Source of the DNA: Paenibacillus marchantiophytorum
GTDB lineage: Bacteria > Bacillota > Bacilli > Paenibacillales > NBRC-103111
Assembly: GCF_014640555.1 (NCBI RefSeq)
Contig: NZ_BMHE01000033.1
Coordinates: 1-64,000 of the forward strand
Direction of reading: 5' to 3'
Length of the DNA: 64,000 nucleotides
Of this stretch, positions 15,751 to 25,198 are shown in pieces. A program made the position numbers and the translations under genes. Below the pieces are notes generated by a model. It worked only from the letters and a program-made list of their open reading frames with translations. It was not told the origin of the DNA and made no database searches. Each line of letters begins with the position of its first letter. Within the stretch, counting starts at the first letter, position 1.

Positions 15751-16248
15751 ATGTCCATACAACCTTTGTTAGACACGATGGATAAGCTTCAGGAAGCGCA
15801 TGAAGCCTTGCTTGAACTTGCCAAGGGTAAGACGCCGGTTCTGATAAGCAATGACATCGATCAACTGAATATGATTGTGAATCGGGAGAACAAGTGGGTA
15901 AGAGCGATTACGGAAGCGAACCAGCAACGGATTCAAATCATCGGCTCTTACTTAATATCTAGAGGATATAATCCTAACCCTAAGATTACGGTCGGCGATT
16001 TAATTAAAGTTATTTTTAAAGCTGAAGAGAAACAAGCGCTTATGGAAGCTCAGCATAAGTTGCTTGCTACTATAGAAGATCTGAAAGCGAATAATGTTAT
16101 CAATCAGCAACTTATTGAGCAATCTTTGTCATTCGTCAATTATTCGCTCGACCTAGTTATGGGTCCGCCGGAAGATGATTTGGTATACCGAAATCCGAAT
16201 CAGGCAAGAAGCGGGAACAGGCTGGGGATGTTTGATCGAAGAGGTTAA
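15751..16248 (+). CDS. flgN: flagellar chaperone FlgN
   Basis: All-helical export chaperone of 165 residues for the hook-associated proteins FlgK and FlgL. The sequence is Leu/Glu/Lys-rich, with a long N-terminal helix (LLDTMDKLQEAHEALLELAKGK) and a proline-punctuated middle (GYNPNPKITVGDLIKVIF). The C-terminus becomes Gly/Arg-rich. The ATG at 15751 is chosen over the GTG at 15742 because AGCAGGTG gives correct spacing. It lies between flgM and its clients flgK and flgL. Confidence 0.88.
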   Translation: MSIQPLLDTMDKLQEAHEALLELAKGKTPVLISNDIDQLNMIVNRENKWVRAITEANQQRIQIIGSYLISRGYNPNPKITVGDLIKVIFKAEEKQALMEAQHKLLATIEDLKANNVINQQLIEQSLSFVNYSLDLVMGPPEDDLVYRNPNQARSGNRLGMFDRRG

Positions 16249-16306
16249 CAATAAGAGGTAGTGAATTAAATCAGAATACCCAAGTAGGGCATAGGAGAGG
16301 GAAACC

Positions 16307-17755
16307 ATGAGATCGACTTTTGGCGGAATTGAAATATCCAAGCGGGGGATCCTTACACAGCAAGCTGCACTAACAACGGCTGGACATAACGTTGCTAATG
16401 CCAACACGCCGGGCTTTTCACGCCAGGTTGTCAAAATGGTTGCTGCCGAACCTATCGAGGCGCTGAGCCTTCAACGTTCCACGATCCCAGGTCAAATGGG
16501 ACAGGGTGTCGAATTTACAGAAGTAAAACGAATTCGCGAAGCGTTTCTCGATAAGCAATATGCGAATGAGAATAAGAGTTTAGGGGAATGGACCGTTAAA
16601 CAGGATACTTTGGAAAAGTTGGAGGCTATCATTAATGAACCCTCCAATACAGGCCTTCGCCAAGTATTAGATAACTTTTGGAATTCTTGGCAAGAGCTGA
16701 GTAAACAGCCGGACAATCTTGAGACTCGGGCTGTTGTGAAGGAAAGTGCTCTAGCTGTAACGGATGCCTTTAATCATGCGGCGAAGCAACTCAAAGATCT
16801 TTCTTCCGATTTGAACGACAATATTACCGTTAAAGTAACCCAAGTGAATACAACTTTGAAACAAATCGCGGGTTTGAACAATGAGATTTTTCGAGTAGAA
16901 GGATTGGGCAATAACGCGAATGACCTTCGTGATCAACGGGATTTGCTTGTAGACGAATTATCCAAAATTATAAATGTTTCTGTACAAGAAGAGTCCAGTG
17001 GCTACCACGTCAAAATGGGGAATCAGGATCTGGTTGTCGGTGATACACCAACGGATTTCACGGAAGCTGTTGCAACAGGTGCGTATCCAACTGATTTGGC
17101 GAGCGGAGAATTATACGGTCTGATGTATTCCAACGTTCGATATGTAGATGAATACCGAAATCAACTGAATTCTATGGTTTCGACGATTGTAACTAATGTA
17201 AACGATGTTCATAAGCAAGGTTACACATTGAAGGATACACCGCCTACTAAGGGAGGCGAGTTTTTCACTCCAGTTGCTAATTTTGCGACAGCTGCAGAGA
17301 CGATGAAAGTTAGTGCGAATATTACGGATAATGTGGAGAATATTGCTGCATCATCTAGAACATATACAGATGCCAGTGGTGTGGAAAGAGTTGTAAAAGG
17401 GAACAACGAAAATGCGCTTGCGCTTGCCGGCATCAAAAATACAAAGTACAATTTCGACGGTTCTGGAGTAACGAAAATTATCCTCAACGGTGGCACGTTC
17501 GACGAGTTTCTTCGTGCGGTTGTATCGGAAATCGGTGTTCAAACACAAGAAGCAAAGCGTCAAGTATCGAACCAGAAGATTCTAGTCGATCAAGTAGATG
17601 CAAGACGTCAATCGGTGAGTGGTGTTTCTCTTGATGAAGAAATGGCCGATATGATCAAGTATCAGCATGCATACAACGCTGCAGCTCGTTCTCTAACCAC
17701 ATTCGATGAAATGCTGGACAAAGTTATTAACTCAATGGGTACAGTAGGCAGATAG
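16307..17755 (+). CDS. flgK: flagellar hook-associated protein 1 FlgK
   Basis: Hook-filament junction protein of 482 residues. The N-terminus shows the axial-protein signature (STFGGIEISKRGILTQQAALTTAGHNVANANTPGFSRQ in two adjoining stretches). The C-terminus has the conserved SLDEEMADMIKYQHAYNAAARSLTT segment that forms the D0 coiled coil. The middle is shorter than in enterobacterial FlgK, as usual for bacilli. It is preceded by GGAGAGGG and followed 36 bases later by flgL. Confidence 0.95.
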   Translation: MRSTFGGIEISKRGILTQQAALTTAGHNVANANTPGFSRQVVKMVAAEPIEALSLQRSTIPGQMGQGVEFTEVKRIREAFLDKQYANENKSLGEWTVKQDTLEKLEAIINEPSNTGLRQVLDNFWNSWQELSKQPDNLETRAVVKESALAVTDAFNHAAKQLKDLSSDLNDNITVKVTQVNTTLKQIAGLNNEIFRVEGLGNNANDLRDQRDLLVDELSKIINVSVQEESSGYHVKMGNQDLVVGDTPTDFTEAVATGAYPTDLASGELYGLMYSNVRYVDEYRNQLNSMVSTIVTNVNDVHKQGYTLKDTPPTKGGEFFTPVANFATAAETMKVSANITDNVENIAASSRTYTDASGVERVVKGNNENALALAGIKNTKYNFDGSGVTKIILNGGTFDEFLRAVVSEIGVQTQEAKRQVSNQKILVDQVDARRQSVSGVSLDEEMADMIKYQHAYNAAARSLTTFDEMLDKVINSMGTVGR

Positions 17756-17791
17756 TCTACTGGCATACTTTAGATACGGGGTGAAATTGCA

Positions 17792-18691
17792 ATGGCATTA
17801 CGCGTAACGCAAGGCATGCTCAATACACAACTCCTGCGTAATTTGAACGGGAATTTGTCACGTATGGATAAAATGCAAGATCAACTCTCGACTGGTCGTC
17901 GAATTAACAAACCTTCGGATGACCCGGTAGGAATCAGTTTTTCGATGCGCTACCGTAGTGATCTTGAAACGAATGATCAGTACCAACGGAACGTAGATGC
18001 GACAGTTTCATTTCTTGATTATACGGATACGATGTTGGATCAGACGGGCAGTGTTCTCCAAAGAGCTCGCGAACTTGCTGTTAACGCGGCTAACGGAACG
18101 AACTCGGAAGAGTCCTTGAACGCAATGAAAACCGAGATCGATCAGTTGTATAATCAACTTACGAATATCGGGAATAGCCAATTCAATGGAAAATTTGTGT
18201 TTAATGGACAAATCACGGACAAAGCTCCATTTCCTGACCCAGACAATGCAGCTAAAGCGATAACCGATAACGGTGAAATTAAGTTCGAAATTGGTGCTGG
18301 AGTTCAAATAGCAATGAATAAGACGGCTGAACAGATCTTTGGTAAATCTGGGGATCAAAATAATGCCTTTCAGATTTTGAAGGATCTATCAACTGCCCTT
18401 TCATCTGGCACTCAAGCGGGTATTCAAAAATCAATTGAACTTATGGATCAACGTTTGAGCGGTGTACTGGGGGCGAGAGCTGATGTCGGTGCTAAAACCA
18501 ACCGAATTCAATTGGCTGAGGATCGTTTGAAAGACATCGGAATTAACTTACAGAGCTTACAATCGAAGACTGAGGATGCTGACATGTCCTTAGTAATAAC
18601 TAACCTCAAAATGGAAGAGAATGTGTATCAAGCTTCCTTATCAGCAGGATCCAAAGTTATTGTACCGACTTTAGTTGACTTTCTTCGCTAA
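17792..18691 (+). CDS. flgL: flagellar hook-associated protein 3 FlgL
   Basis: Second junction protein, 299 residues. The flagellin-like N-terminus contains RMDKMQDQLSTGRRINKPSDDPVG and the C-terminus has the coiled-coil segment SKTEDADMSLVITNLKMEENVYQASL. It joins FlgK to the flagellin filament and is exported with FlgN's help. The ribosome binding site is ACGGGGTGAA. Confidence 0.95.
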   Translation: MALRVTQGMLNTQLLRNLNGNLSRMDKMQDQLSTGRRINKPSDDPVGISFSMRYRSDLETNDQYQRNVDATVSFLDYTDTMLDQTGSVLQRARELAVNAANGTNSEESLNAMKTEIDQLYNQLTNIGNSQFNGKFVFNGQITDKAPFPDPDNAAKAITDNGEIKFEIGAGVQIAMNKTAEQIFGKSGDQNNAFQILKDLSTALSSGTQAGIQKSIELMDQRLSGVLGARADVGAKTNRIQLAEDRLKDIGINLQSLQSKTEDADMSLVITNLKMEENVYQASLSAGSKVIVPTLVDFLR

Positions 18692-18716
18692 AATATTTCG
18701 TTAGGAGGCGGTTGTT

Positions 18717-19286
18717 ATGCCTAGTATTCCCCAAATACAAATTAGCCAGCAACCGGCTCTTATTGGTATTGATGCCGATTTAGGTACACAGGATATCAGG
18801 CAGCCGCGTCCAACCTATGAAATGCAGGTCGAACGGCCCAAACAGGATATCCGTCAGCCTCGAGGCGAGCTAGAGATTGACCAGAGTCGTGCCTGGGATG
18901 CACTTGGTCAGGGACCGATTCTAACTGCGCTTAGCCGAATTTACTCTCAGTGTCATGAAATCGCCATGCAAGGGATCGCGCGTCGAGTAGAAGATGGCAA
19001 TCGTATGGCAGCTATTCATCTTGGTGGGAACGCTATTGCGGAAATCGCCAAAGAGCTTAGTGTTAGCCGCCCACAATTCGACTATTATGGAGAAGCTGGT
19101 TATGACAACGTGGATATTACGTATACAGCGCATAAAGCCGAAATTAATGTCACAGACGGCAAAGTCAATGTCAACGCACAAGTAAACAAACCGGAGATTG
19201 AATACAACCGGGGTAAGCTTGATATTTATATGAGGCAGTACCCTAAGGTGGATATTACAGCGCCACAAATTGATTTCAAAACATAA
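18717..19286 (+). CDS. yviE: YviE-like protein (DUF6470)
   Basis: Protein of 189 residues at the position of B. subtilis yviE, between flgL and fliW. It has no signal peptide. The N-terminal half repeats the motif DIRQPR (about 24-29 and 42-47) and the C-terminal half is a run of alternating hydrophobic/polar strands (VDITYTAHKAEINVTDG, VNVNAQVNKPEIEYNRGKL), predicting a beta-rich repeat. Its function in flagella is not established. The ribosome binding site is TTAGGAGG and a terminator follows. Confidence 0.85.
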   Translation: MPSIPQIQISQQPALIGIDADLGTQDIRQPRPTYEMQVERPKQDIRQPRGELEIDQSRAWDALGQGPILTALSRIYSQCHEIAMQGIARRVEDGNRMAAIHLGGNAIAEIAKELSVSRPQFDYYGEAGYDNVDITYTAHKAEINVTDGKVNVNAQVNKPEIEYNRGKLDIYMRQYPKVDITAPQIDFKT

Positions 19287-19298
19287 AGAGGTATAATC

Positions 19299-19328
19299 AA
19301 GCTATAGATGAATTCTATGGCTTTTTTT
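19299..19328 (+). terminator. rho-independent terminator after yviE
   Basis: AAGCTATAGA and TCTATGGCTT pair (one G-U) around TGAA, followed by a run of T residues. Confidence 0.75.
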
Positions 19329-19361
19329 ATTTGATTACTTCTAAGAGAAGGAGTTAAGATC

Positions 19362-19829
19362 ATGAAAATTTCCACCTTATTTTTTGGCGAGTTAGAGGTT
19401 ATAGACGAAGAAATTGTTACCTTCACACAGGGTGTGCCCGGATTCGAAGAGTTAACGCAATTTACATTGGTTCAACCTGAGGATAGTGCTCCTTTCTCAT
19501 ACATTCAATCCGTCCAGGAAGGGGATCTTTCCTTTGTAGTGACGGATCCTTTCCTTTTCTTTAAAGATTACGATATCAGCTTACCTGAGGCTCTGCAGGC
19601 CGAACTCAAAATTGAGCAGCCTGAGGATGTCCTGGTATGGACAGTTGTTACGGTGAATCATGATTTTTCTAAAATTACACTTAATCTATTGGCGCCGATT
19701 ATTTGGAATGTGAAGACGAAGATGGCCAAGCAAATCATTCTGCATGACTCCGAATATAACACGAAGCATGAAATTGTGTTGAATGCTGACAGTGATGAAG
19801 CTAGTGAACCAACACAAGTGGAGGGGTGA
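19362..19829 (+). CDS. fliW: flagellar assembly factor FliW
   Basis: Protein of 155 residues that binds cytoplasmic flagellin and sequesters CsrA, so that flagellin translation falls when flagellin accumulates. Family features are [27 protein letters not shown] at the N-terminus and the conserved [20 protein letters not shown] near the C-terminus. Its stop lies 4 bases before csrA, whose ribosome binding site is within the end of fliW. The pair acts on the hag leader just downstream. Confidence 0.95.
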   Translation: MKISTLFFGELEVIDEEIVTFTQGVPGFEELTQFTLVQPEDSAPFSYIQSVQEGDLSFVVTDPFLFFKDYDISLPEALQAELKIEQPEDVLVWTVVTVNHDFSKITLNLLAPIIWNVKTKMAKQIILHDSEYNTKHEIVLNADSDEASEPTQVEG

Positions 19830-19833
19830 GGAT

Positions 19834-20064
19834 ATGCTCGTACTAGCCAGGAAAAAAGGCGAGTCCATTATGATCGGAGATAACATTGAGATCGTTATTC
19901 TCGGAAGCGAAGGGGACACGATTCGTGTCGGCATCAGTGCTCCTAAACAAGTTGAGGTTTATCGGAAAGAGATCTATCAGAACATTCAGGAATCGAATAA
20001 AGAGGCGACAGCTAATAAAATTAGTCCTTTAAACCTAAGTAAATTACTCAAAAGAACCAAGTAA
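19834..20064 (+). CDS. csrA: translational regulator CsrA
   Basis: RNA-binding dimer of 76 residues that represses translation by binding GGA-containing hairpins. The core [23 protein letters not shown] and [19 protein letters not shown] is intact, including the Arg of VEVYRKEI used in RNA binding. ATG 19834 is chosen because it begins the conserved MLVLARK and has GGAGGGGTGAGG in front. FliW, CsrA and the hag leader form the partner-switching circuit known from B. subtilis. Confidence 0.96.
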   Translation: MLVLARKKGESIMIGDNIEIVILGSEGDTIRVGISAPKQVEVYRKEIYQNIQESNKEATANKISPLNLSKLLKRTK

Positions 20065-20070
20065 ATCAAG

Positions 20071-20099
20071 GTGTCGGCCATAGGTCGACATTTTTTTTA
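20071..20099 (+). terminator. rho-independent terminator of fliW-csrA
   Basis: TGTCGGCC pairs with GGTCGACA (one G-U) and is followed by eight T residues, isolating hag transcription. Confidence 0.8.
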
Positions 20100-20108
20100 T
20101 TTTAGCTA

Positions 20109-20136
20109 TAAACTTTCGAATACGCTGCGACGATAT
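20109..20136 (+). promoter_or_regulatory. sigma-D promoter of hag
   Basis: TAAA (20109-20112), a 16-base spacer and GACGATAT (20129-20136) match TAAA-N15-GCCGATAT with one mismatch. Predicted start near 20143. Confidence 0.8.
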
Positions 20137-20152
20137 ATATAACAACGGGCCA

Positions 20153-20228
20153 ACAAGCTGGGCGGCCGACCCGCTTGTAACCTAAAATAAATCCACATGG
20201 ATGTGGATCAAACGAACCTTCAGGAGGA
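20153..20228 (+). promoter_or_regulatory. hag leader: 5' stem-loop, CsrA-type hairpin and GGA-rich ribosome binding site
   Basis: A stem ACAAGC/GCTTGT with an inner GGG/CCC (20153-20178) is followed by a perfect hairpin ATCCACA-TGGA-TGTGGAT (20191-20208). This hairpin presents GGA in the loop context ACATGGATGT, nearly identical to the CsrA consensus. The second GGA site is the ribosome binding site AGGAGGA (20222-20228). The two-site arrangement is the one by which CsrA represses hag in B. subtilis. Confidence 0.75.
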
Positions 20229-20237
20229 AGAAAACAA

Positions 20238-21860
20238 ATGAGAATTAATCACAATATCGCAGCAGCGAACACTCACCGTCAATTAACTGGTAACACAGCT
20301 AATGCAAGCAAATCCCTTGAGAAATTGTCTTCCGGTCTTCGTATCAACCGCGCTGGCGACGATGCAGCAGGTCTAGCAATCTCCGAGAAAATGAGAGCTC
20401 AAATCCGCGGTTTGGATATGGGAGCTAAGAATGCTCAAGATGGTATTTCCTTGATTCAAACAGCTGAGGGTGCATTGAACGAAACTCACTCCATCCTACA
20501 ACGTATGCGCGAATTGGCTGACCAATCCGCTAACGGAACGAACACAGCTGACGACCGTGCAGCTCTTAACGAAGAAGTTAAGCAGTTGAAAGGTGAAATT
20601 GACCGTATTGGTAATACAACTGAATTTAATACACAGAAATTGTTGAACGGCGCACTGAAATCCGCTTCCGGAGCAGGTGTTGGTCAAAACACTACTACAG
20701 GATCACAAGTTTCTAAACTTACAAGTGGAGTAGCAACAGCAACAGCTACAATGGCTTTAACTCCATTGACAACAACTGATTTTGCTAAAGAGACTTTGAA
20801 TATTGATGGTAACGATATTGAAGTAAACTGGCAGAACCTAACAACTGATGAGCAAAATCTCATTACAAGTGGAACGGGACCAGGAGCCACTGCTACATCT
20901 TCCAATAAAGCTAAAGATCTTATTGTTCAAAAAATCAATGAGGCAATTGATGCTTCTGGTAAAAGCGTAGCGCACATAAACGGATATGTTACTGGCGGTA
21001 GTCTTGTTCTCGAGAGTGGAAGTGCCGGTACGGATTCTATCGTTAAGACAGCCGCTCCTACATCTATCGTTGGAAAATCTTTAGCTGCTGGTGGTACTGG
21101 TGCTACTGCGGGAACTAACAATTATAATTCAGGAGCAGTTATTGCTACCGATAAATTCAACTTTGATATTAATGGTGTAACTATGCAAGCGACAGGTGTT
21201 GTTGCTGGCACAGGTAATACAATGGCTGCAGTTGCAACTTCTCTCCAAACTGCTCTTAATGCGGCTATTGCTAAAGCAAATACAGCAGCAGGTGCAGCAT
21301 CAATTAATGATAAAGGCTTTATCTCCGACGTTAAAGTAAACGCGACTAAAGACGGTCGTTTGGAAATCATTAGTGAAACAGGTCCTGTTAACGTCTCCGA
21401 TCTTCAAGGGACAACAACTGCTAAAGACCTTGGTATTAGTTCTGCACAAACGGATGCATCCGGTAATGGTGGAGTAACGTTCCAAATTGGTGCTAATAAA
21501 GGTCAAACTCTCCAATTCGGAATTGGTGACATGCGTTCCGCAGCACTAGGAGTTGCTGGTGTAGACATCACTACCTCTGCAACTGCTTCCAATGCGTTGA
21601 CTCAGTTAGATACTGCTATTAAAAATGTTTCCTCACAACGTTCCAAAATGGGTGCTGTTCAAAACCGTTTGGAGCACACGATCAATAACTTGCAAACAGC
21701 TTCTGAGAACTTGACTGCAGCTGAATCACGTATCCGTGACGTAGACATGGCGAAAGAAATGATGGATTTCACTAAAAACAACATTCTTTCTCAAGCAGCT
21801 CAAGCAATGTTGGCTCAAGCTAACCAACAACCACAAGGTGTTCTTCAATTGCTACGTTAA
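20238..21860 (+). CDS. hag: flagellin
   Basis: Filament subunit of 540 residues. The conserved D0/D1 N-terminus ([16 protein letters not shown] to about residue 143) and C-terminus (about the last 90 residues, ending [11 protein letters not shown]) flank a roughly 300-residue central region that is Thr/Ala/Gly-rich and of low complexity. B. subtilis Hag is about 300 residues and lacks this insert, so this filament should carry sizeable surface-exposed D2/D3 domains. The ribosome binding site CAGGAGGA also serves as a CsrA site. It is transcribed from a sigma-D promoter, with its own terminator. A broken flagellin methylase gene follows. Confidence 0.95.
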   Translation: MRINHNIAAANTHRQLTGNTANASKSLEKLSSGLRINRAGDDAAGLAISEKMRAQIRGLDMGAKNAQDGISLIQTAEGALNETHSILQRMRELADQSANGTNTADDRAALNEEVKQLKGEIDRIGNTTEFNTQKLLNGALKSASGAGVGQNTTTGSQVSKLTSGVATATATMALTPLTTTDFAKETLNIDGNDIEVNWQNLTTDEQNLITSGTGPGATATSSNKAKDLIVQKINEAIDASGKSVAHINGYVTGGSLVLESGSAGTDSIVKTAAPTSIVGKSLAAGGTGATAGTNNYNSGAVIATDKFNFDINGVTMQATGVVAGTGNTMAAVATSLQTALNAAIAKANTAAGAASINDKGFISDVKVNATKDGRLEIISETGPVNVSDLQGTTTAKDLGISSAQTDASGNGGVTFQIGANKGQTLQFGIGDMRSAALGVAGVDITTSATASNALTQLDTAIKNVSSQRSKMGAVQNRLEHTINNLQTASENLTAAESRIRDVDMAKEMMDFTKNNILSQAAQAMLAQANQQPQGVLQLLR

Positions 21861-21869
21861 GTTATAACA

Positions 21870-21905
21870 AAAAGGGATTTCGGTTTAACCGAAATCCCTT
21901 TTTTA
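21870..21905 (+). terminator. rho-independent terminator of hag
   Basis: Perfect thirteen-base arms AAAGGGATTTCGG and CCGAAATCCCTTT around TTTAA, followed by T residues. Confidence 0.92.
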
Positions 21906-21932
21906 GTTATATTTATATCTGAGGTAAATACA

Positions 21933-22698
21933 ATGCGACAGGTGGTATAAACATTGTGATAAGAAAAATGAGTGCATTAGTGCAGGATGGAATATTGAGA
22001 TTGATCGCAAAACTTAAAAATATAGTAAAATTAGAGAGATACTTCGTCAACACGGATTATCGAATCTTTTATTAATAAGAAATCTTGGAAGCTCATCTGA
22101 TGAAAATTATGCAAAAATCTTAATGACTGAAGATAAAAGGTGTCCATTCCTAGATTCCGAAAAATTATGCGGTATACAAAAAAAGGTGAAGATTACCTAT
22201 CGGCTACATGCTTCAGAGTTTCCACTATACAATAACAAAATTGATGGAGTTATAGAGCAGTCGGGCACGATGTCGTGTCCAGAAATAGCAAGACTAGCCC
22301 TTCTTAGATACAAGAAACCTCCAACTGAACAATAAAAATAAAATACTACCTATTTTTGGGATATATGCATTTTTTCAAGAGAAAACACAATTAAAACAAT
22401 ATAACGAGATTAATGGGGTAATAATTAAATATACAAATCTAACTTTATTAAGATTTCAGGGCGGTAATTTTAATCAAAGATTTTTAGAGTGTTATGCAGA
22501 GAATAATTATCAAGAAGCATATAATGGTTTATATTTGCCATTCATGTCTAGTCGGGAATATATATTAGAAAATTATCATGTTAATTATATATATAAGAAT
22601 ATGTTTCCAATTTGGAGTATTTAAATGACGTCATGAAAATACTTAGTAAGAATCAATATACGAGTATGTCATATATGGAAATTTTAATCAGAAACTAA
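21933..22698 (+). pseudogene. fliB: decayed flagellin lysine N-methylase (fliB)
   Basis: Remnants of FliB, which methylates flagellin lysines with S-adenosylmethionine and is often next to the flagellin gene. Fragments in order: CISAGWNIEIDRKT then a TAA (22015) in place of the expected Tyr; SSSDENYAKI and RCPFLDSEKLCGIQ; MSCPEIARLALL, then a stop at 22333-22335. After frame changes come ILPIFGIYAFFQEK, then RFLECYAENNYQEAYNGLYL with LPFMSSREYILENY and VNYIYKNMFP, and lastly YLNDVMKILSKNQY ending MEILIRN. The LGE and CxxYPR motifs after the cysteine region are lost, and the segment between NMFP and the tail is deleted. Stops and frameshifts throughout rule out a functional product. The region is distinctly A+T-rich. 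Confidence 0.8.
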
Positions 22699-22753
22699 TA
22701 AATACTGTGTTCTTTTAAACCGAGCAAATCATGAAAAATATTTTTGAAAATTC

Positions 22754-22781
22754 TAATATAAATAGTTCCTCCTTCCGATAT
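22754..22781 (+). promoter_or_regulatory. possible sigma-D promoter of the flaG-fliDST run
   Basis: TAAT (22754-22757), 16 bases and TCCGATAT (22774-22781) differ from the sigma-D consensus at one position in each element. Confidence 0.5.
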
Positions 22782-22819
22782 AAAAGATATATGTATATCT
22801 TCGGATGGGGGTTTATTCT

Positions 22820-23233
22820 ATGAGTATCAATAGCCCAATTGGTGGGTTTGGTAATTCTGGCGGAGACAGCAGGCCGGTTTCTGAACCAGTTAAGGTTCAC
22901 AAAGTGGATGAGATCGGGACAAATAATGCAGCAGCATTTATTGCATCCAGTATAACGAATACCTCTGAACTCAAACAAGCGGAGATGCAAGGAGAAAATG
23001 TGACGATTAGTGATGCTCAGGTAGTAAAAGCTATCGAACATGCAATCAAAGCAATTCAGGGCCGAACGACATCACTCGAATTCTCTATTCATCAAAAAAC
23101 AAAGTTGATCTCAGTCAAAGTATTAGATAAAGATACGGGTGAAACTATTCGTGAGATTCCACCGGAAAAGAGTTTAGACTTTGTCGCAAAGCTTTGGCAA
23201 ATGGCTGGAATTCTGGTAGACGAAAAGAGATAA
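22820..23233 (+). CDS. flaG: FlaG family flagellar protein
   Basis: Protein of 137 residues. The C-terminal 80 residues carry the FlaG pattern: LEFSIHQKTKLISVKVLDKDTGETIREIPPEKSLDFVAKLWQMAG, shown here only as the family's two conserved blocks (a beta hairpin with K/D turns, then IREIPPEK). The N-terminal part is low-complexity. FlaG affects filament length or stability and is usually upstream of fliD, as here. The start at 22820 follows GGATGGGGG; the upstream in-frame start at 22805 overlaps that site. Confidence 0.85.
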   Translation: MSINSPIGGFGNSGGDSRPVSEPVKVHKVDEIGTNNAAAFIASSITNTSELKQAEMQGENVTISDAQVVKAIEHAIKAIQGRTTSLEFSIHQKTKLISVKVLDKDTGETIREIPPEKSLDFVAKLWQMAGILVDEKR

Positions 23234-23256
23234 AATAAGAGCAATGAGGTGAAAGT

Positions 23257-25164
23257 ATGGTAACTCGTTTAAGTGGTTTCTCGAATTCCGGTATTGATAT
23301 CGACGATACAGTTAAAAAGCTAATGAAAGCTGCTAAAATTCCGCAAGATAAATTGAAACAGCAAAAGCAATTATTAGAGTGGCAACGTGATGATTATCGT
23401 GCGATCAATACGAAAATTTTGACTTTTCGTAGTGCAGCTTCTGATATGACTCGTCAAGCGGCATTTCAGACTAAAAAGTCGACTTCGGCCGATGATAGTG
23501 TAGTTTCGGTGACTTCAACGGCTACAGCTCCAGAAGGAATCTATTCTATTAAGGTTAACAAATTGGCAACTTCAGCCTCAGTGACATCGGAAGCCGTTGG
23601 CAAGTCATCAGATAAGGCACTGCTCAATACGATTGACGCAGCCTTCACCAAAGCAGCAACGTTGTCGATTGGTGGAGAAAAGGGTACGGCTACTGTGGTC
23701 ATAAAGCCAACCGATACGATTGCTGGCTTAGTGGCTGCAGTTAACGGTAAAACAAGCACAACAGGTGTAACGATGAGTTATGATTCTACATTAGACAAAT
23801 TCTTCTTTGCCTCTTCATCAACAGGCAGTAAAGCAGGCATAGATTTAAAAATGGACAGTGAAGAGAACGGCCATAATCTCCTAACGTCTGTAATGAAGCT
23901 TACAGCAGCTTCAACACCACTATCAACAGACGTGGTAGATAAAGCTAAAGTAATTACTGGTACGCAAGCTTTTGCAACGGGTTCTGCTACATTAATAGAT
24001 GGTTCAATGGCAACGCCTCAGAAATTTCATATGGAAGCTAACGGTCAGATATTGGATTTCGATGTTAGTAAAACAACAACAGTAGGTCAGTTAATTGACC
24101 AAATTAACAGCTCTGATATTGGTAAATCTGGTGTGTCTGCTTATCTAGATAAGAATAACAAGCTTGCTTTTAATAATCCCGATAAGACTAAGCCGGTTAC
24201 ATTTACAGACGGTACTAGTGATGCTTACAATTTACTTGATAAGCTAGGGGTTAAAACACCGACTGAAACTACGGATTTAGACTTTTCATCGTTTAAAATT
24301 ACCGGTCAAAAAGCGGAAGTAGAATTTAATGGTGCAACTGCTCAGTATGATACCAATACTTTCTCTATTAGCGGTATGAATATTACCATTAAGAAAGCCC
24401 AGGCTACAGGTGCGACTGCCGTTAATATCACGAATACTCGTGATGTGGATACTGTCTTTAACTCTATCAAATCTTTTGTTGACAAATACAATGAATTAAT
24501 AGATACAGTAAACACAAAATTAACAGAGAAGAAGTATAAAGACTTTACACCTCTTACGGATGATCAACGTACGGCTATGAAGGATGATCAAATTACGACT
24601 TGGGAAGCTAAAGCAAAAAGTGGAACTCTTCGCAGTGATTCGTTGCTAACTAGCGGGTTATCTTCTTTTAGATCTGCTTTCTCAAGTGCCATCGAGGGAC
24701 TGCCAGTAGGAAACGCCAAAACGTTATCCCAAATTGGTATCTCCACTGCAAACATCAGTGGTACTAGCGTTTCAGGCAGTTATCTTGAGAACGGTAAAAT
24801 TTATATCGACGAGGATAAACTGAAGAAAGCAATTGCCGAGAAACCGGACGAAGTTATGGCATTATTTATAGCTAATGATGGAGTGAAGGAAACGGATAAA
24901 GGCGATGGCTTGGCTAGGCGCTTATCCGATAAAGCAGATGCTTTGTTTAAAAATATTTCGGCTAAAGCAGGAATAACGAGCAGTGTAGATACAAGTTACC
25001 TAATGGGCAAGACCTTAAAAGATATGAACAAGCGTATTGATAATTTCAACGATAAATTGGAAGATCTTGAAAAACGTTACTATAATCAATTCACATCCAT
25101 GGAAAAGTACATGAATCAAATGCAAGCACAAAGTGCGAATTTAACCAAACAAATGGGCGGCTAA
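23257..25164 (+). CDS. fliD: flagellar filament cap protein FliD (HAP2)
   Basis: Capping protein of 635 residues that sits at the filament tip and folds in new flagellin. FliD features are the N-terminal GFSNSGIDIDDTVKKLMKAAKIP and KQQKQLLEWQRDDYRAI, a variable Thr/Ser-rich middle, and a C-terminal half with SFVDKYNELIDTVNTKL and the closing coiled coil NKRIDNFNDKLEDLEKRY. It is larger than B. subtilis FliD (about 500 residues), paralleling the enlarged flagellin. The ribosome binding site is TGAGGTGAAAG. Confidence 0.93.
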   Translation: MVTRLSGFSNSGIDIDDTVKKLMKAAKIPQDKLKQQKQLLEWQRDDYRAINTKILTFRSAASDMTRQAAFQTKKSTSADDSVVSVTSTATAPEGIYSIKVNKLATSASVTSEAVGKSSDKALLNTIDAAFTKAATLSIGGEKGTATVVIKPTDTIAGLVAAVNGKTSTTGVTMSYDSTLDKFFFASSSTGSKAGIDLKMDSEENGHNLLTSVMKLTAASTPLSTDVVDKAKVITGTQAFATGSATLIDGSMATPQKFHMEANGQILDFDVSKTTTVGQLIDQINSSDIGKSGVSAYLDKNNKLAFNNPDKTKPVTFTDGTSDAYNLLDKLGVKTPTETTDLDFSSFKITGQKAEVEFNGATAQYDTNTFSISGMNITIKKAQATGATAVNITNTRDVDTVFNSIKSFVDKYNELIDTVNTKLTEKKYKDFTPLTDDQRTAMKDDQITTWEAKAKSGTLRSDSLLTSGLSSFRSAFSSAIEGLPVGNAKTLSQIGISTANISGTSVSGSYLENGKIYIDEDKLKKAIAEKPDEVMALFIANDGVKETDKGDGLARRLSDKADALFKNISAKAGITSSVDTSYLMGKTLKDMNKRIDNFNDKLEDLEKRYYNQFTSMEKYMNQMQAQSANLTKQMGG

Positions 25165-25198
25165 TAAGAGTCCTACTTTAAACTAGGGGGAAATAACC

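Noticed and set aside
22123-22335. independent 70-residue small protein
   Set aside because: The sequence is the cysteine-region fragment of FliB and continues upstream in frame past its first ATG, with further FliB fragments on both sides; it is part of the pseudogene.
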